Below, in pieces: positions 35,887 to 44,397 of a stretch of 64,000 nucleotides of DNA (position 1 is its first letter; each line of letters opens with the position of its first letter). Both the position numbers and the translations under genes were made by a program. The DNA is from Leptospira noumeaensis (lineage in GTDB: Bacteria > Spirochaetota > Leptospiria > Leptospirales > Leptospiraceae). Under the pieces are notes generated by a model. The model worked only from the letters and a program-made list of their open reading frames with translations. It had not been told where the DNA came from and searched no databases. The stretch spans positions 124,001-188,000 of the forward strand of contig NZ_RQFK01000023.1 in the NCBI RefSeq assembly GCF_004770765.1. The letters run 5' to 3'.

Positions 35887-37421
35887 ACAAATCCCGTTTC
35901 GGGCAGAAATGGAAAGTGTTCGTTGTCACCTGTGCTTTGTTTGGTGGTATACTTTTTTTAGATAATCTAATTTTTTCTAAACTATATTTTTTGTTTCCGA
36001 ACGAAACGGAGTGGGACTCCTCTCCATGGTATAATTTCATTTTCAAAACCAAAGAGTTACAATCAACAAAAGACAAACATCGTACCATTATCACCGGCAG
36101 TTCTGTTGCATTGTATTCAGTATTACCTGACAGGCTCAATCAAAAAGAAAATCCAATCACCAAGTATCATTTTTTCTCCCATGTGGCAATGGCTCCCACA
36201 GATTTAGATTATTATAAAAAAGATCTTTTAGATTCCCATCCGACATTAGTGGTGTATCTCCTTAATTTTGCTGATTTACAGTGGGAATACCAAGACCTAA
36301 TTGATGGCAAACTAAAGTTTAATCAAAAAATTTGGGTCACACAGTTTGGAGAACGTTATCCTGCTAAAACCATTTATCCAAATTCCTATTTGTTCGATCA
36401 TTGGAAAGAATTACCAAGAAAAACTATATCCAAACTTGCCGCAAAATCTTTGTTTTACGTAAGTCGGTTTCGGGTTTTCTTTATGGATCCGATTGAAGTT
36501 TATATCGACAACCACTTTGGAAGTGGTAGAAAATACCATCTATACCAAGGTGAAAAACCGATGGAAGGGATTTGGTCGAAAGGATGGACAAAAGAATCAG
36601 CAACCATTCTTTGTTCTGACAAAAAACCAAAAGAATCTTTGTTTTTCCAAAAAACAAATACGAAGCTCTTATTCCGTTTTTTCAAAGATTCTAATTCATT
36701 GGACAAACCAGTATTTGAAATTGAAAAATCATTTGTTCGTTCCGGATGGAACGAACTAGACTGGAGTTCTCTCATCCAATCTAATTTAGAATGGAACATT
36801 GTCCAAATCAAAGTTTTATCTGAATTGTCTACTGCAAAAGAAGTCAAACTGATCCGTTATGGACGAGATGAATCTGTTGGTGTTCGGTTGTCTCATTTTT
36901 TTTGTAAAACTACTAATTTAGAAAATAAATCTTATTCCCGCGATAGCTATTGGGATGACACCCGTTTGGTGACAAAAACTGTTTCTGATTTTAAAGAAGA
37001 TTACTCTGAGAGAATGATTCGAGATGCAGGAACTAGACCTGAACTCATGCGTTTGCATTTGGTTCGCGAAGCCAAAAAAAATGTGAATACTGTTCCTTTT
37101 GAACCCTGGTGGGAATTGAATCGTATTTTAAGTATTTCTGATTATTTTTACCAACACAAAATTCCTTTTGTTTTGGTATTAAGTCCTGAGAATCCAATTG
37201 AATTTGACATATATAAAAATTCAGAGTGGAGAAAGGATTGGATAACCAATTTAAAATCTCATTTAGAACAACGAGGCCAAACTCTCATAGATCATACCGA
37301 AGTAGTGAGTGATGTTCGCTATTTTTTTGACCCTCACCATCTAACTTATGAAGGTGCAGATTTTTATAACTCTATTTTTTCCAAGTCTCTAGAACCTCAA
37401 ATTTTAAAATTTAATCCGTAA
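35859..37421 (+). CDS. Membrane-anchored SGNH-like protein of the glycan operon
   Basis: 520 residues. One N-terminal membrane helix (FVVTCALFGGILFLDNLIF), then IITGSSVALYSVLP with a GSS block at the SGNH nucleophile position, and FFDPHHLTYEGADFYN near the C-terminus with a DxxH pair. The layout is that of the DUF1574-like protein at 29445, with a longer, Trp/Lys-rich middle part. In a glycan cluster the likely role is O-acetyl (or acyl) transfer or removal on the exported sugar; inference. Confidence 0.65.
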   Translation: METESRIPLNKSRFGQKWKVFVVTCALFGGILFLDNLIFSKLYFLFPNETEWDSSPWYNFIFKTKELQSTKDKHRTIITGSSVALYSVLPDRLNQKENPITKYHFFSHVAMAPTDLDYYKKDLLDSHPTLVVYLLNFADLQWEYQDLIDGKLKFNQKIWVTQFGERYPAKTIYPNSYLFDHWKELPRKTISKLAAKSLFYVSRFRVFFMDPIEVYIDNHFGSGRKYHLYQGEKPMEGIWSKGWTKESATILCSDKKPKESLFFQKTNTKLLFRFFKDSNSLDKPVFEIEKSFVRSGWNELDWSSLIQSNLEWNIVQIKVLSELSTAKEVKLIRYGRDESVGVRLSHFFCKTTNLENKSYSRDSYWDDTRLVTKTVSDFKEDYSERMIRDAGTRPELMRLHLVREAKKNVNTVPFEPWWELNRILSISDYFYQHKIPFVLVLSPENPIEFDIYKNSEWRKDWITNLKSHLEQRGQTLIDHTEVVSDVRYFFDPHHLTYEGADFYNSIFSKSLEPQILKFNP

Positions 37422-38659
37422 TGGGAGTGAACCCAATGTTCCAAAAATATATTAATCCTATTTTTTTATATTTCAATTCAAAGCAGTGGGCCACTATACT
37501 TTTATTCTTTTTTATCTGGGGTGTTTCTACTTTAGGTTATTGGAAAAAATACGAATGGAACCCTAGTTCTATGGTAAATTTTGGTTATGAATTTGCTCTG
37601 CAAAACCAAACAGAAACTCCAGAGAAGGCCATTCTATTTAAGGGGGAGAAGGGTGATTTGGGTGCAGGTTATGATGGCCAAATTTTTTATTATTTTTCAA
37701 GACCACTTTCCGAATTGAATTTGAATTGGCCGAAAGGATTTGATGAATCCTACCGAGCACCGCGTATCGGCTACCCTCTGTTAATTGCCATTTTTGGTTT
37801 TTTTGGGAAAACAGCCGCTATTTTTGGAATGTACTTTTGGAACATTGTCCTTACATTGGTTTCCTATTTTTATTTACGTAAACTCCTAAAAGAAGATACA
37901 AAACCTTATGCCATTCTTTATTTAATTAGCCCTTTCGCGTTAGGTAGTTATTATGTTCTTGTAAGCGATACTGTGATGGTGTCCATTCTGATCATTGCAT
38001 ACTATTATTATGTAAAGGAAAACTATATCCCTTTTATTTTACTTTCTAGTTTGGCAATACTCACCAAAGAACCAGCTTTGTTTTTATTATTCCCTTTGGG
38101 TCTTGCCGCTGTTTTTAGAAAGGAATGGAAACGGATTTTGGTTGTAGGTTCTGTTCTCATTATCCCTATTTGTTGGCATTTGTATTTGGCATATCGGTTC
38201 CCCAACTGGAGACCTGGTCGTTTAACGGATTTTATATTACCATTGGAAGGGTTAATTTCTTATATGGAATCCATTTGGGCTTCTCTTTCAGCGGGAAACA
38301 ACTGGAAAGACTTAGCACGGTTATTTTCAAGATTCCCTTTAGTAGTTTTATTCTTTTTGGGTTTGTTTTTGCCTTTTACCGGACAGTTGAAAAAAGGTTG
38401 GGAGTTTCGAATTTCCTTTTTGTTCATTATGTTTATGATTGGGACTGCTGGGTATTACCATTTTTGGTCAGTGTATGAAAACGTATCTCGGATGTTTACT
38501 TTATCCATTCCTGTTTTATTGTTACTTGTTAACGAAGACAAATCCGTTCGCAAAAAAGAATACATACTATTAACACTTTTTATTTTAGTTTTGTTTCTTG
38601 CGAAGGTTTTATTGATTTCAAAACAATTAGGATACCAAATTGGGTTTGTTGGATTCTAA
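37421..38659 (+). CDS. GT-C-type multi-pass membrane glycosyltransferase
   Basis: 412 residues with about ten transmembrane helices. The first extracytoplasmic loop has GAGYDGQIFYYFSRP with an Asp typical of the catalytic loop, and YRAPRIGYPLLIAIFGF follows, as in polyprenol-phosphate-mannose-dependent GT-C enzymes. It shares one base with the previous gene's stop and ends the five-gene glycan operon. Its stop overlaps the converging pseudo-protease gene by 4 nt. Sugar and acceptor unknown. Confidence 0.75.
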   Translation: MGVNPMFQKYINPIFLYFNSKQWATILLFFFIWGVSTLGYWKKYEWNPSSMVNFGYEFALQNQTETPEKAILFKGEKGDLGAGYDGQIFYYFSRPLSELNLNWPKGFDESYRAPRIGYPLLIAIFGFFGKTAAIFGMYFWNIVLTLVSYFYLRKLLKEDTKPYAILYLISPFALGSYYVLVSDTVMVSILIIAYYYYVKENYIPFILLSSLAILTKEPALFLLFPLGLAAVFRKEWKRILVVGSVLIIPICWHLYLAYRFPNWRPGRLTDFILPLEGLISYMESIWASLSAGNNWKDLARLFSRFPLVVLFFLGLFLPFTGQLKKGWEFRISFLFIMFMIGTAGYYHFWSVYENVSRMFTLSIPVLLLLVNEDKSVRKKEYILLTLFILVLFLAKVLLISKQLGYQIGFVGF

Positions 38660-40131
38660 AAATTAGAATCCTTCTGGATTTGAAAACTTTGTTTTGCTTC
38701 TGTATTGAGGGTTTGGATTTCTTCTTTTTTGAAGATCATTTCAAATCCATCATTCATCACAAAATGAATATAAGGTGTTTCGGCATTTTTAACCAACTCC
38801 TGCAATTGGCCTAATGACTGTATCTCTGTTCCGTTTACCGTTTTTAGAATCAATTGGTGAGCTGTATGGTAGGCTTTGTTTCCTGATAGCGGTAAAACTT
38901 GTGATAAAAATACAACTTTACCTTCATTCGCATTCCTTTTGATTCTATAAAAATCATTTAGATAAAGTAGTTCTTTATTCACACGGTTTCTCCATTGGTT
39001 CCCATGTTCAGATAAATACATCTCTGAAAGTTCTTGAAAAATCATCCCAGCTAACATTAAATATTTGGGAGTTTGCGATCTGGAGTTTCCATACGGAATT
39101 CGGATGGCAGATTCTGGTAATGGTTTTAGTTCCATTTCCAAAGAAACCGGTTTTTTATTTCGAAACACTTTCAGTTTGATTTTTTTCACTAGTGGAGAAT
39201 CCGTTTCACTCGTATTATGAAACAAATATGATAAATTGAGTTTTCCAAACTTGGGATGGTCAAAATATCCTTTTGGATCAATTTTTGAATTCGAAACTTC
39301 GAGTAATACATCTTCTAATTGTAAAATCCCATCAGCCGAAGAACCGGGATAAATTTCTGCCACTAACACTCCTAAGTCGTCCTTTTTTAGTCCATAATAA
39401 TTCCTTGTCGCTGTATCCGTTAATGGTTTGAACCGGAATCCTTTGAAGGGAAAAATTTTTCCTTCTATAAAATGTTTGATAGAAAAGGAAGGAATGACTC
39501 TACCAGTATTATTTTCCTTAAATTGGTATAAGATACCTTGTGGAATTCTCGATGTAGAATCTACGATCAGTTCTCCCACACCATCTAACTTTTCTTCTGA
39601 TTGAATTTCGATAAAGGGAAGTTCTGCGTAACCACTGGAATATGCATCCATATCCAAACGAATCATTCTGATTTTTTTTTCTTCTAAGTTCCTTTGCTCC
39701 TTACTTTCCATCACAAGACCAGTTCCAGGTAAAAACAATTCATTTGGGAAAATTACCGCCTTTAGGTCTTTCGAAGCATTTGGGTCATTTAACTTTAAAA
39801 TTGCGAGACCTAAGTCTGGATCCAAACGATCGAGTTCTGCAGTATATAGTTTTAAAACATCTGGTTTTTTGACTTCGATACTTGTATAAAAATAGATGGC
39901 TTGGGCAGGGACTAGAATTCGATTGTCTCCAATATAAATCCCTGTAGAATGACGAACTTCGGGATTTTTAAACCGCCAAGGTTGTTGGAAATTCGGATAT
40001 TGGACTGTAGCTTTAATTTGTAAGATGGAAACATCGGTCATTCCCACGGGAACGGATTTTCCGAATAAAGTACCTGTAAAAATAAAAAGAAAAAGCCAAA
40101 TAGATCGAATGGTTTGAATTGAATGAAACAT
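38656..40131 (-). CDS. Degenerate HtrA-like protein with PDZ domains, catalytic triad lost
   Basis: 491 residues with a signal peptide (IWLFLFIFTGTLFG). Same layout as its neighbour: trypsin-like domain, PDZ (about 245-340) and a second PDZ-like domain at the C-terminus. The catalytic His site reads RILVPAQAIYF in place of ILTNAHVV, and no GNSGGP motif exists (the region reads DSTSRIPQGILYQF). Only the Asp strand (DLGLAIL) survives. So it is a pseudo-protease. It starts 4 nt downstream of the active paralogue and is surely co-transcribed, perhaps as its partner or substrate adaptor. Confidence 0.75.
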   Translation of the reverse strand: MFHSIQTIRSIWLFLFIFTGTLFGKSVPVGMTDVSILQIKATVQYPNFQQPWRFKNPEVRHSTGIYIGDNRILVPAQAIYFYTSIEVKKPDVLKLYTAELDRLDPDLGLAILKLNDPNASKDLKAVIFPNELFLPGTGLVMESKEQRNLEEKKIRMIRLDMDAYSSGYAELPFIEIQSEEKLDGVGELIVDSTSRIPQGILYQFKENNTGRVIPSFSIKHFIEGKIFPFKGFRFKPLTDTATRNYYGLKKDDLGVLVAEIYPGSSADGILQLEDVLLEVSNSKIDPKGYFDHPKFGKLNLSYLFHNTSETDSPLVKKIKLKVFRNKKPVSLEMELKPLPESAIRIPYGNSRSQTPKYLMLAGMIFQELSEMYLSEHGNQWRNRVNKELLYLNDFYRIKRNANEGKVVFLSQVLPLSGNKAYHTAHQLILKTVNGTEIQSLGQLQELVKNAETPYIHFVMNDGFEMIFKKEEIQTLNTEAKQSFQIQKDSNF

Positions 40132-40135
40132 TATT

Positions 40136-41623
40136 TTAATTTCCAGTTAGGTGGTAAGTTTTTTTAATTTCAAGGTCGGCACGTTCGGATTCTTCCTTAT
40201 CTAAAATCATAGGCAATTGAATTCCATAAAATTGGATTTTGATTGTTTTTTCTTTTGAGGAACCAAGTAATTCTTTAAAATGGGCTAAACTCTGAACCTT
40301 CGTTCCGTTCAAGGATTCCACTACCATATTCAAATAAAAATCGGAATTAGAATTGTTGGGGTGAGGTAGTTTCCGATACAAAACTACATCCTCTGTCGCT
40401 CCATCAGAAAGTGTCGTGGCATCATAAAACCGATACACAAGAAGGCTTCCTCCTTGTGTTTGTCCATTTTTACTCCAAGTTTCTAGTAGATCTCTGTTGA
40501 CAGTTTGGAATACAAGGCCACCAAACAATAGATAATCGTAATTAACTCCATATCTTGACCTTTGGTTATCCATTTGAGGCATTTTTTTAGCTGGGAATTT
40601 TACATTTATTTTCTTTTTGTTTCGAATGAGGTCGAACTGAATTTCTTCGCCAGCAAACTTATTGTCTACAAGTTCTAAAAAATCAATCGAACCTGTTTCT
40701 AGTAGATTTCCGTTACGACCAATTTTTTTTCCATCTATAGCAGTTAAGTAATCACCCGGTTTTAAAAACCCATCGGCAGAACCTGCCTTTAGGACTTTCG
40801 TGACAAAAACTCCTTCAACAGAGGGAGGGATTTCATAAAACTTTCTATGGGATTCGGAATAAGAAGGTTGGGTTTGAATTCCTAATTCCACATAACCGTG
40901 GTAAGTTCCATCTTCGATATCCTTTAAAAAATGTTGGATCACACCTGTGGGAATGATATAACCAATATTTTCGCCTTTGGTCGAGGCTTGGAAAGCAACA
41001 CCCACAACCTTTCCATTTTGGAGTGCAGGGCCCCCAGAGTTTCCTGGATTGATGGCCGCATCCACTTGGACTACCAAATGGCTATCGATTTGGGAATGTG
41101 CATACGTTGATTGTTCAATCCGTGAAACAATTCCTCGGCTAACAGATATTTTGCTACCACCAATGGGATAACCGATGATATCAACCGGGCTTGCCAGTTC
41201 TGGAAGGTCGCCAAGTTCCAAAAAATTACTGTCTTTATAAAATTCGGGATCGGGAACTTCGAGAAGCGCCAAATCACAATCATGTGCAACGAACAAAACT
41301 TTTAATTCATACCATTCTGTTTGGTTGTTCCTCTGGGCCTCCATAAACTTTGCGTTAGAAACTACATGTGCGTTTGTAAGGATACGGTTTTTAGTGATTA
41401 AAAATCCTGAGCCAGTAGATGCAGAAATTCCGGAGGAGATCCAGGGAGAGAAGGGGTCTTTGGCTTGCGAAAATACTCGGATTTGGACTACAGATTTCTT
41501 GATTTCGTCGATGGATTGTCTGTTTTCTTCCGGGTAAATTGGATTCAGGAATAAACTTGTAAAAAATAAAATAGTACTCGCAAAGAGAGATGGGGCGTGG
41601 AGAATTTTTTTTTGTTTTTGCAT
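40136..41623 (-). CDS. HtrA/DegP-type periplasmic serine protease
   Basis: 495 residues from ATG 41623 (MQKQKKILHAPSLFAST); longer starts exist but would overlap the divergent gene further. Signal sequence, then a trypsin-like domain with an intact triad: ILTNAHVV (His), HDCDLALLEV (Asp), NPGNSGGPAL (Ser). A first PDZ follows (GVFVTKVLKAGSADGFLKPG) and a second PDZ-like domain ends the chain (VVESLNGTKVQSL), an arrangement like Deg proteins with a modified second PDZ. Envelope protein quality control. The start codon overlaps that of the gene on the other strand by 2 nt. Confidence 0.9.
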   Translation of the reverse strand: MQKQKKILHAPSLFASTILFFTSLFLNPIYPEENRQSIDEIKKSVVQIRVFSQAKDPFSPWISSGISASTGSGFLITKNRILTNAHVVSNAKFMEAQRNNQTEWYELKVLFVAHDCDLALLEVPDPEFYKDSNFLELGDLPELASPVDIIGYPIGGSKISVSRGIVSRIEQSTYAHSQIDSHLVVQVDAAINPGNSGGPALQNGKVVGVAFQASTKGENIGYIIPTGVIQHFLKDIEDGTYHGYVELGIQTQPSYSESHRKFYEIPPSVEGVFVTKVLKAGSADGFLKPGDYLTAIDGKKIGRNGNLLETGSIDFLELVDNKFAGEEIQFDLIRNKKKINVKFPAKKMPQMDNQRSRYGVNYDYLLFGGLVFQTVNRDLLETWSKNGQTQGGSLLVYRFYDATTLSDGATEDVVLYRKLPHPNNSNSDFYLNMVVESLNGTKVQSLAHFKELLGSSKEKTIKIQFYGIQLPMILDKEESERADLEIKKTYHLTGN

Positions 41624-42752
41624 GAGTTTGTTTGAATCCATCATATTCGGAGTTACCGCCTTTTTTTCACTGATTGCCGGTATTGTTTCATTTAGAAAGA
41701 ATCCTCGGACAAGAATGAAAACAAGTTTTTCCATCCTCGCGGCTTTTTTCTGTATCGGGGATTTGACAATACTTTCTGATACTTTGTTCTTAGAAAATCA
41801 AATCTTAAACCAAGCGCATTCCATCTCCACCTATTTAGTTTTTTTATCCTTTGTTTTGTTATACTTTGGTTTGCAGTTCCCAACCTTCTTTCGTAATTTC
41901 CCGAGACTTGTTGTGATTTGTTCCTTTGTTCTGGGGATGGGGATTATGTTGTTATTTGTGGACTTGGGGTTACTCAATGAAGTTTTTCCACAAGCAAACC
42001 TAATTTTGTTAAAATATTATTATAACACCTATTTTGTATTAGCTGTAATCACATTTTCCTATTTGATCATCGCCAAACTTAGATTCAACTTCCCAGCCAT
42101 TCAAAGATTTATGGAATTTATTTATTTGGCCACCTTCTCTACTTGTGTTTTCTTTATTATTCTTTGTTTTTTCCCCAATACCATTCCTCTCACAACAAAA
42201 TATTTTTTACATTTTTTCCTATTTGTGAATCTACTTTTTCTTTCTTGTTTTATCGTTTTTTTATTTCATTATTCTTTTACAGAAGATTACCTAACACATC
42301 CATTTTCTTTTATCTTTGAAAGATCAAACAAAATCTTTGAAGACCAAATTCTCGCGACAAGAACTAATTCCAGACTGATCAAAGAAAATCTTTGGAGATT
42401 GTATGAAACAAGAAACTGGCGGAATATTATGGATAGTTTCTGGTTCCAGATCCTTGTGGATGAAACCTTAGACAACGCCTTAGAACATGGAGGTAAAAGA
42501 GAAGATGATATCATTACAGTTCATGTATTTGAATCGCGTAAGTACATTGATGTGTATGTGATTGATAGTGGAAAAGGTTTTAATCCAAGACTCATCCCTA
42601 ACCCTATTGATTCCGATAGAAAGTTAGTCACAAGTGGACGTGGGATCCATATACTAAAAAAACTATTTGTGGTCCGTTGGAATTTCCTGGGGAATGAGGT
42701 GAGTATCCGTGTGGATAAAACAAAGAATTCTGATTGGAAATCTATAACCTAA
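41622..42752 (+). CDS. Membrane protein with C-terminal RsbW/SpoIIAB-like GHKL ATPase domain
   Basis: 376 residues: about seven N-terminal membrane helices (to about residue 220), a linker with a coiled region, then a GHKL ATPase domain with N-box DETLDNALEHGG, G1 box VIDSGKGF and G2 SGRGIHIL. There is no His-containing dimerisation helix, so it is not a normal histidine kinase. The ATPase is closest in style to anti-sigma-factor kinases, which phosphorylate STAS antagonists. A STAS-like protein is encoded 6 kb away at 48436. Signal and partner unknown. Confidence 0.75.
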   Translation: MSLFESIIFGVTAFFSLIAGIVSFRKNPRTRMKTSFSILAAFFCIGDLTILSDTLFLENQILNQAHSISTYLVFLSFVLLYFGLQFPTFFRNFPRLVVICSFVLGMGIMLLFVDLGLLNEVFPQANLILLKYYYNTYFVLAVITFSYLIIAKLRFNFPAIQRFMEFIYLATFSTCVFFIILCFFPNTIPLTTKYFLHFFLFVNLLFLSCFIVFLFHYSFTEDYLTHPFSFIFERSNKIFEDQILATRTNSRLIKENLWRLYETRNWRNIMDSFWFQILVDETLDNALEHGGKREDDIITVHVFESRKYIDVYVIDSGKGFNPRLIPNPIDSDRKLVTSGRGIHILKKLFVVRWNFLGNEVSIRVDKTKNSDWKSIT

Positions 42753-42792
42753 AACAGAACTCTTTGTTTTTTAAGAAAAAGTAAATTTCTAT

Positions 42793-43326
42793 TTAATGTC
42801 CTTCAAATTCACAAATAGAATATACATCAATTCCATAAGTATCTTTGATTCGTTTTGCTCCACCTAAATCTGGTAAGTCGATGATTGTGGCACATTCATG
42901 AATGACTCCCTTTAGGTTTTGAACCAGTTTGATCGAAGCCTCCAAAGTTCCTCCAGTAGCAATCAAATCGTCCATAATCAAAACACGTTCGCCGGGACTA
43001 ATGGCATCTGTATGAATTTCGACATGATCCACACCGTATTCCAATGCATAAGACTCGGAAATAGTGGTGCCTGGTAGTTTTCCTTTTTTTCGAATAGGAA
43101 CAAATCCCACTCCAAGTTGGAAGGCAAGGGCCGCTCCAGGGATAAAACCACGGGCATCAATGGCGGCAATTTTATTTAATTTAGCATTTTGGTATCGTTC
43201 TACAAACATTCCAATCGTGAGTTGGAATCCTTCTGGGTCAATGAGAAGGGAAGTAATATCGCGAAAAAGAATTCCTGGTTTCGGGTAATCGGGAATGGTT
43301 CGTATCTTAGATTTAACAATGGACAT
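42793..43326 (-). CDS. apt: Adenine phosphoribosyltransferase
   Basis: 177 residues from ATG 43326 ([20 protein letters not shown]). [18 protein letters not shown] is the Apt N-terminus and [18 protein letters not shown] the PRPP-binding loop. Salvages adenine to AMP. The longer frame upstream runs through the htpX terminator, so it is not used. Same strand as htpX but separated from it by a strong terminator. Confidence 0.97.
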   Translation of the reverse strand: MSIVKSKIRTIPDYPKPGILFRDITSLLIDPEGFQLTIGMFVERYQNAKLNKIAAIDARGFIPGAALAFQLGVGFVPIRKKGKLPGTTISESYALEYGVDHVEIHTDAISPGERVLIMDDLIATGGTLEASIKLVQNLKGVIHECATIIDLPDLGGAKRIKDTYGIDVYSICEFEGH

Positions 43327-43360
43327 AATAGGATGAAACCAAGGAGGACTAGGGCTTTGC

Positions 43361-43393
43361 AATAAAAAAAGGCCGGCTGTTTAGCCGACCTTT
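43361..43393 (-). terminator. Intrinsic terminator downstream of htpX
   Basis: GGTCGGCT-AAAC-AGCCGGCC on the minus strand (43371-43390, one mismatch or wobble), followed directly by T7. The best terminator in the window; it separates htpX from apt. Confidence 0.85.
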
Positions 43394-43422
43394 CTACTTT
43401 GTTAGTCTTTTGTGAGAAGATT

Positions 43423-44313
43423 TTATCTCATTTGTTTGAGTGCTAAAATTCTTTCTTCTAAGGCAGGGTGGGTTGCAAATAAGGACATAAATCCTCCTTT
43501 GTTAGAAGAGATCTTAAAAGAAGCCAAAGCCTCTCCTCTCGGATCTTCTGGCATATCCACCATTTGACGGAGTGATTCCAAAGCAGAAATCATAGACTCT
43601 CTTCCCGCAAGTTTAGCACCACCTGCATCAGCTCGGAACTCACGTTTACGCGAGAAATAAGCCACTGCTATAGAACCAAGAATGGAGAAAGCGATGTCTA
43701 GAGCAATTGTAACAACAATTCTTACGATATGCGCCATTTCTTCTTTTACTGCGTTGGAAGCAATGTATGCGATGATTCGAGAGATGAACATAGCAAATGA
43801 GTTCACAACACCTTGGATGAGAGTGAGTGTTACCATGTCTCCATTGGCAACGTGTGACAACTCATGTGCAAGGACTCCATCCAACTCTTGTGCGTTCATA
43901 CGATTCAGTAAACCAGTAGATACAGCAACAAGGGAATTGGATTTACTTGGTCCTGTAGCAAACGCATTCACTTCAGGGGATTCATAAATCCCAACTTCTG
44001 GCATAGGAAGGTGTGCTCGTTGCGCCAAAGATTGTACTCGGCGATATACATCCATTTCAGGTGCAGAAGCTTTTTTAGGATCGATGACTTTTACACCCAT
44101 CGTCCACTTCGCCATCATCTTAGAAAGTAAAAGCGAAATGAAAGACCCCGCCATACCCCACATTAAACAGAATACAATGAGTCGTGTTAGATCCAAACCA
44201 TAGGCACGGATGCTAAATCCCATCGAACCAAGCAATGTGGTTACGATAGAGATGGTAGTCATAATCAAAATATTGGTTAACAGGAAAAAACCGATTCGTT
44301 TGATCCAAGTCAT
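43423..44313 (-). CDS. htpX: Membrane zinc metalloprotease HtpX
   Basis: 296 residues, AAGGAGA ribosome site. N-terminal two helices (FFLLTNILIMTTISIVTTLL and LIVFCLMWGMAGSFISLL), catalytic LDGVLAHELSHVANGD (HELSH), two further helices, and EFRADAGGAKLAG carrying the third zinc ligand Glu. Works with FtsH in quality control of membrane proteins. Followed by a strong terminator. Confidence 0.97.
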   Translation of the reverse strand: MTWIKRIGFFLLTNILIMTTISIVTTLLGSMGFSIRAYGLDLTRLIVFCLMWGMAGSFISLLLSKMMAKWTMGVKVIDPKKASAPEMDVYRRVQSLAQRAHLPMPEVGIYESPEVNAFATGPSKSNSLVAVSTGLLNRMNAQELDGVLAHELSHVANGDMVTLTLIQGVVNSFAMFISRIIAYIASNAVKEEMAHIVRIVVTIALDIAFSILGSIAVAYFSRKREFRADAGGAKLAGRESMISALESLRQMVDMPEDPRGEALASFKISSNKGGFMSLFATHPALEERILALKQMR

Positions 44314-44397
44314 AGGAAATTGTTCTCCTTAAGGTCCACATGGAACCTATTTGTTAGACTCAAACTGTAATTGTTTGAGTCGTAGATTACAAGCAAA

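Noticed and set aside
43327..43362. Upstream extension of apt
   Set aside because: It runs into the htpX terminator; family homology begins at MSIVKSK.
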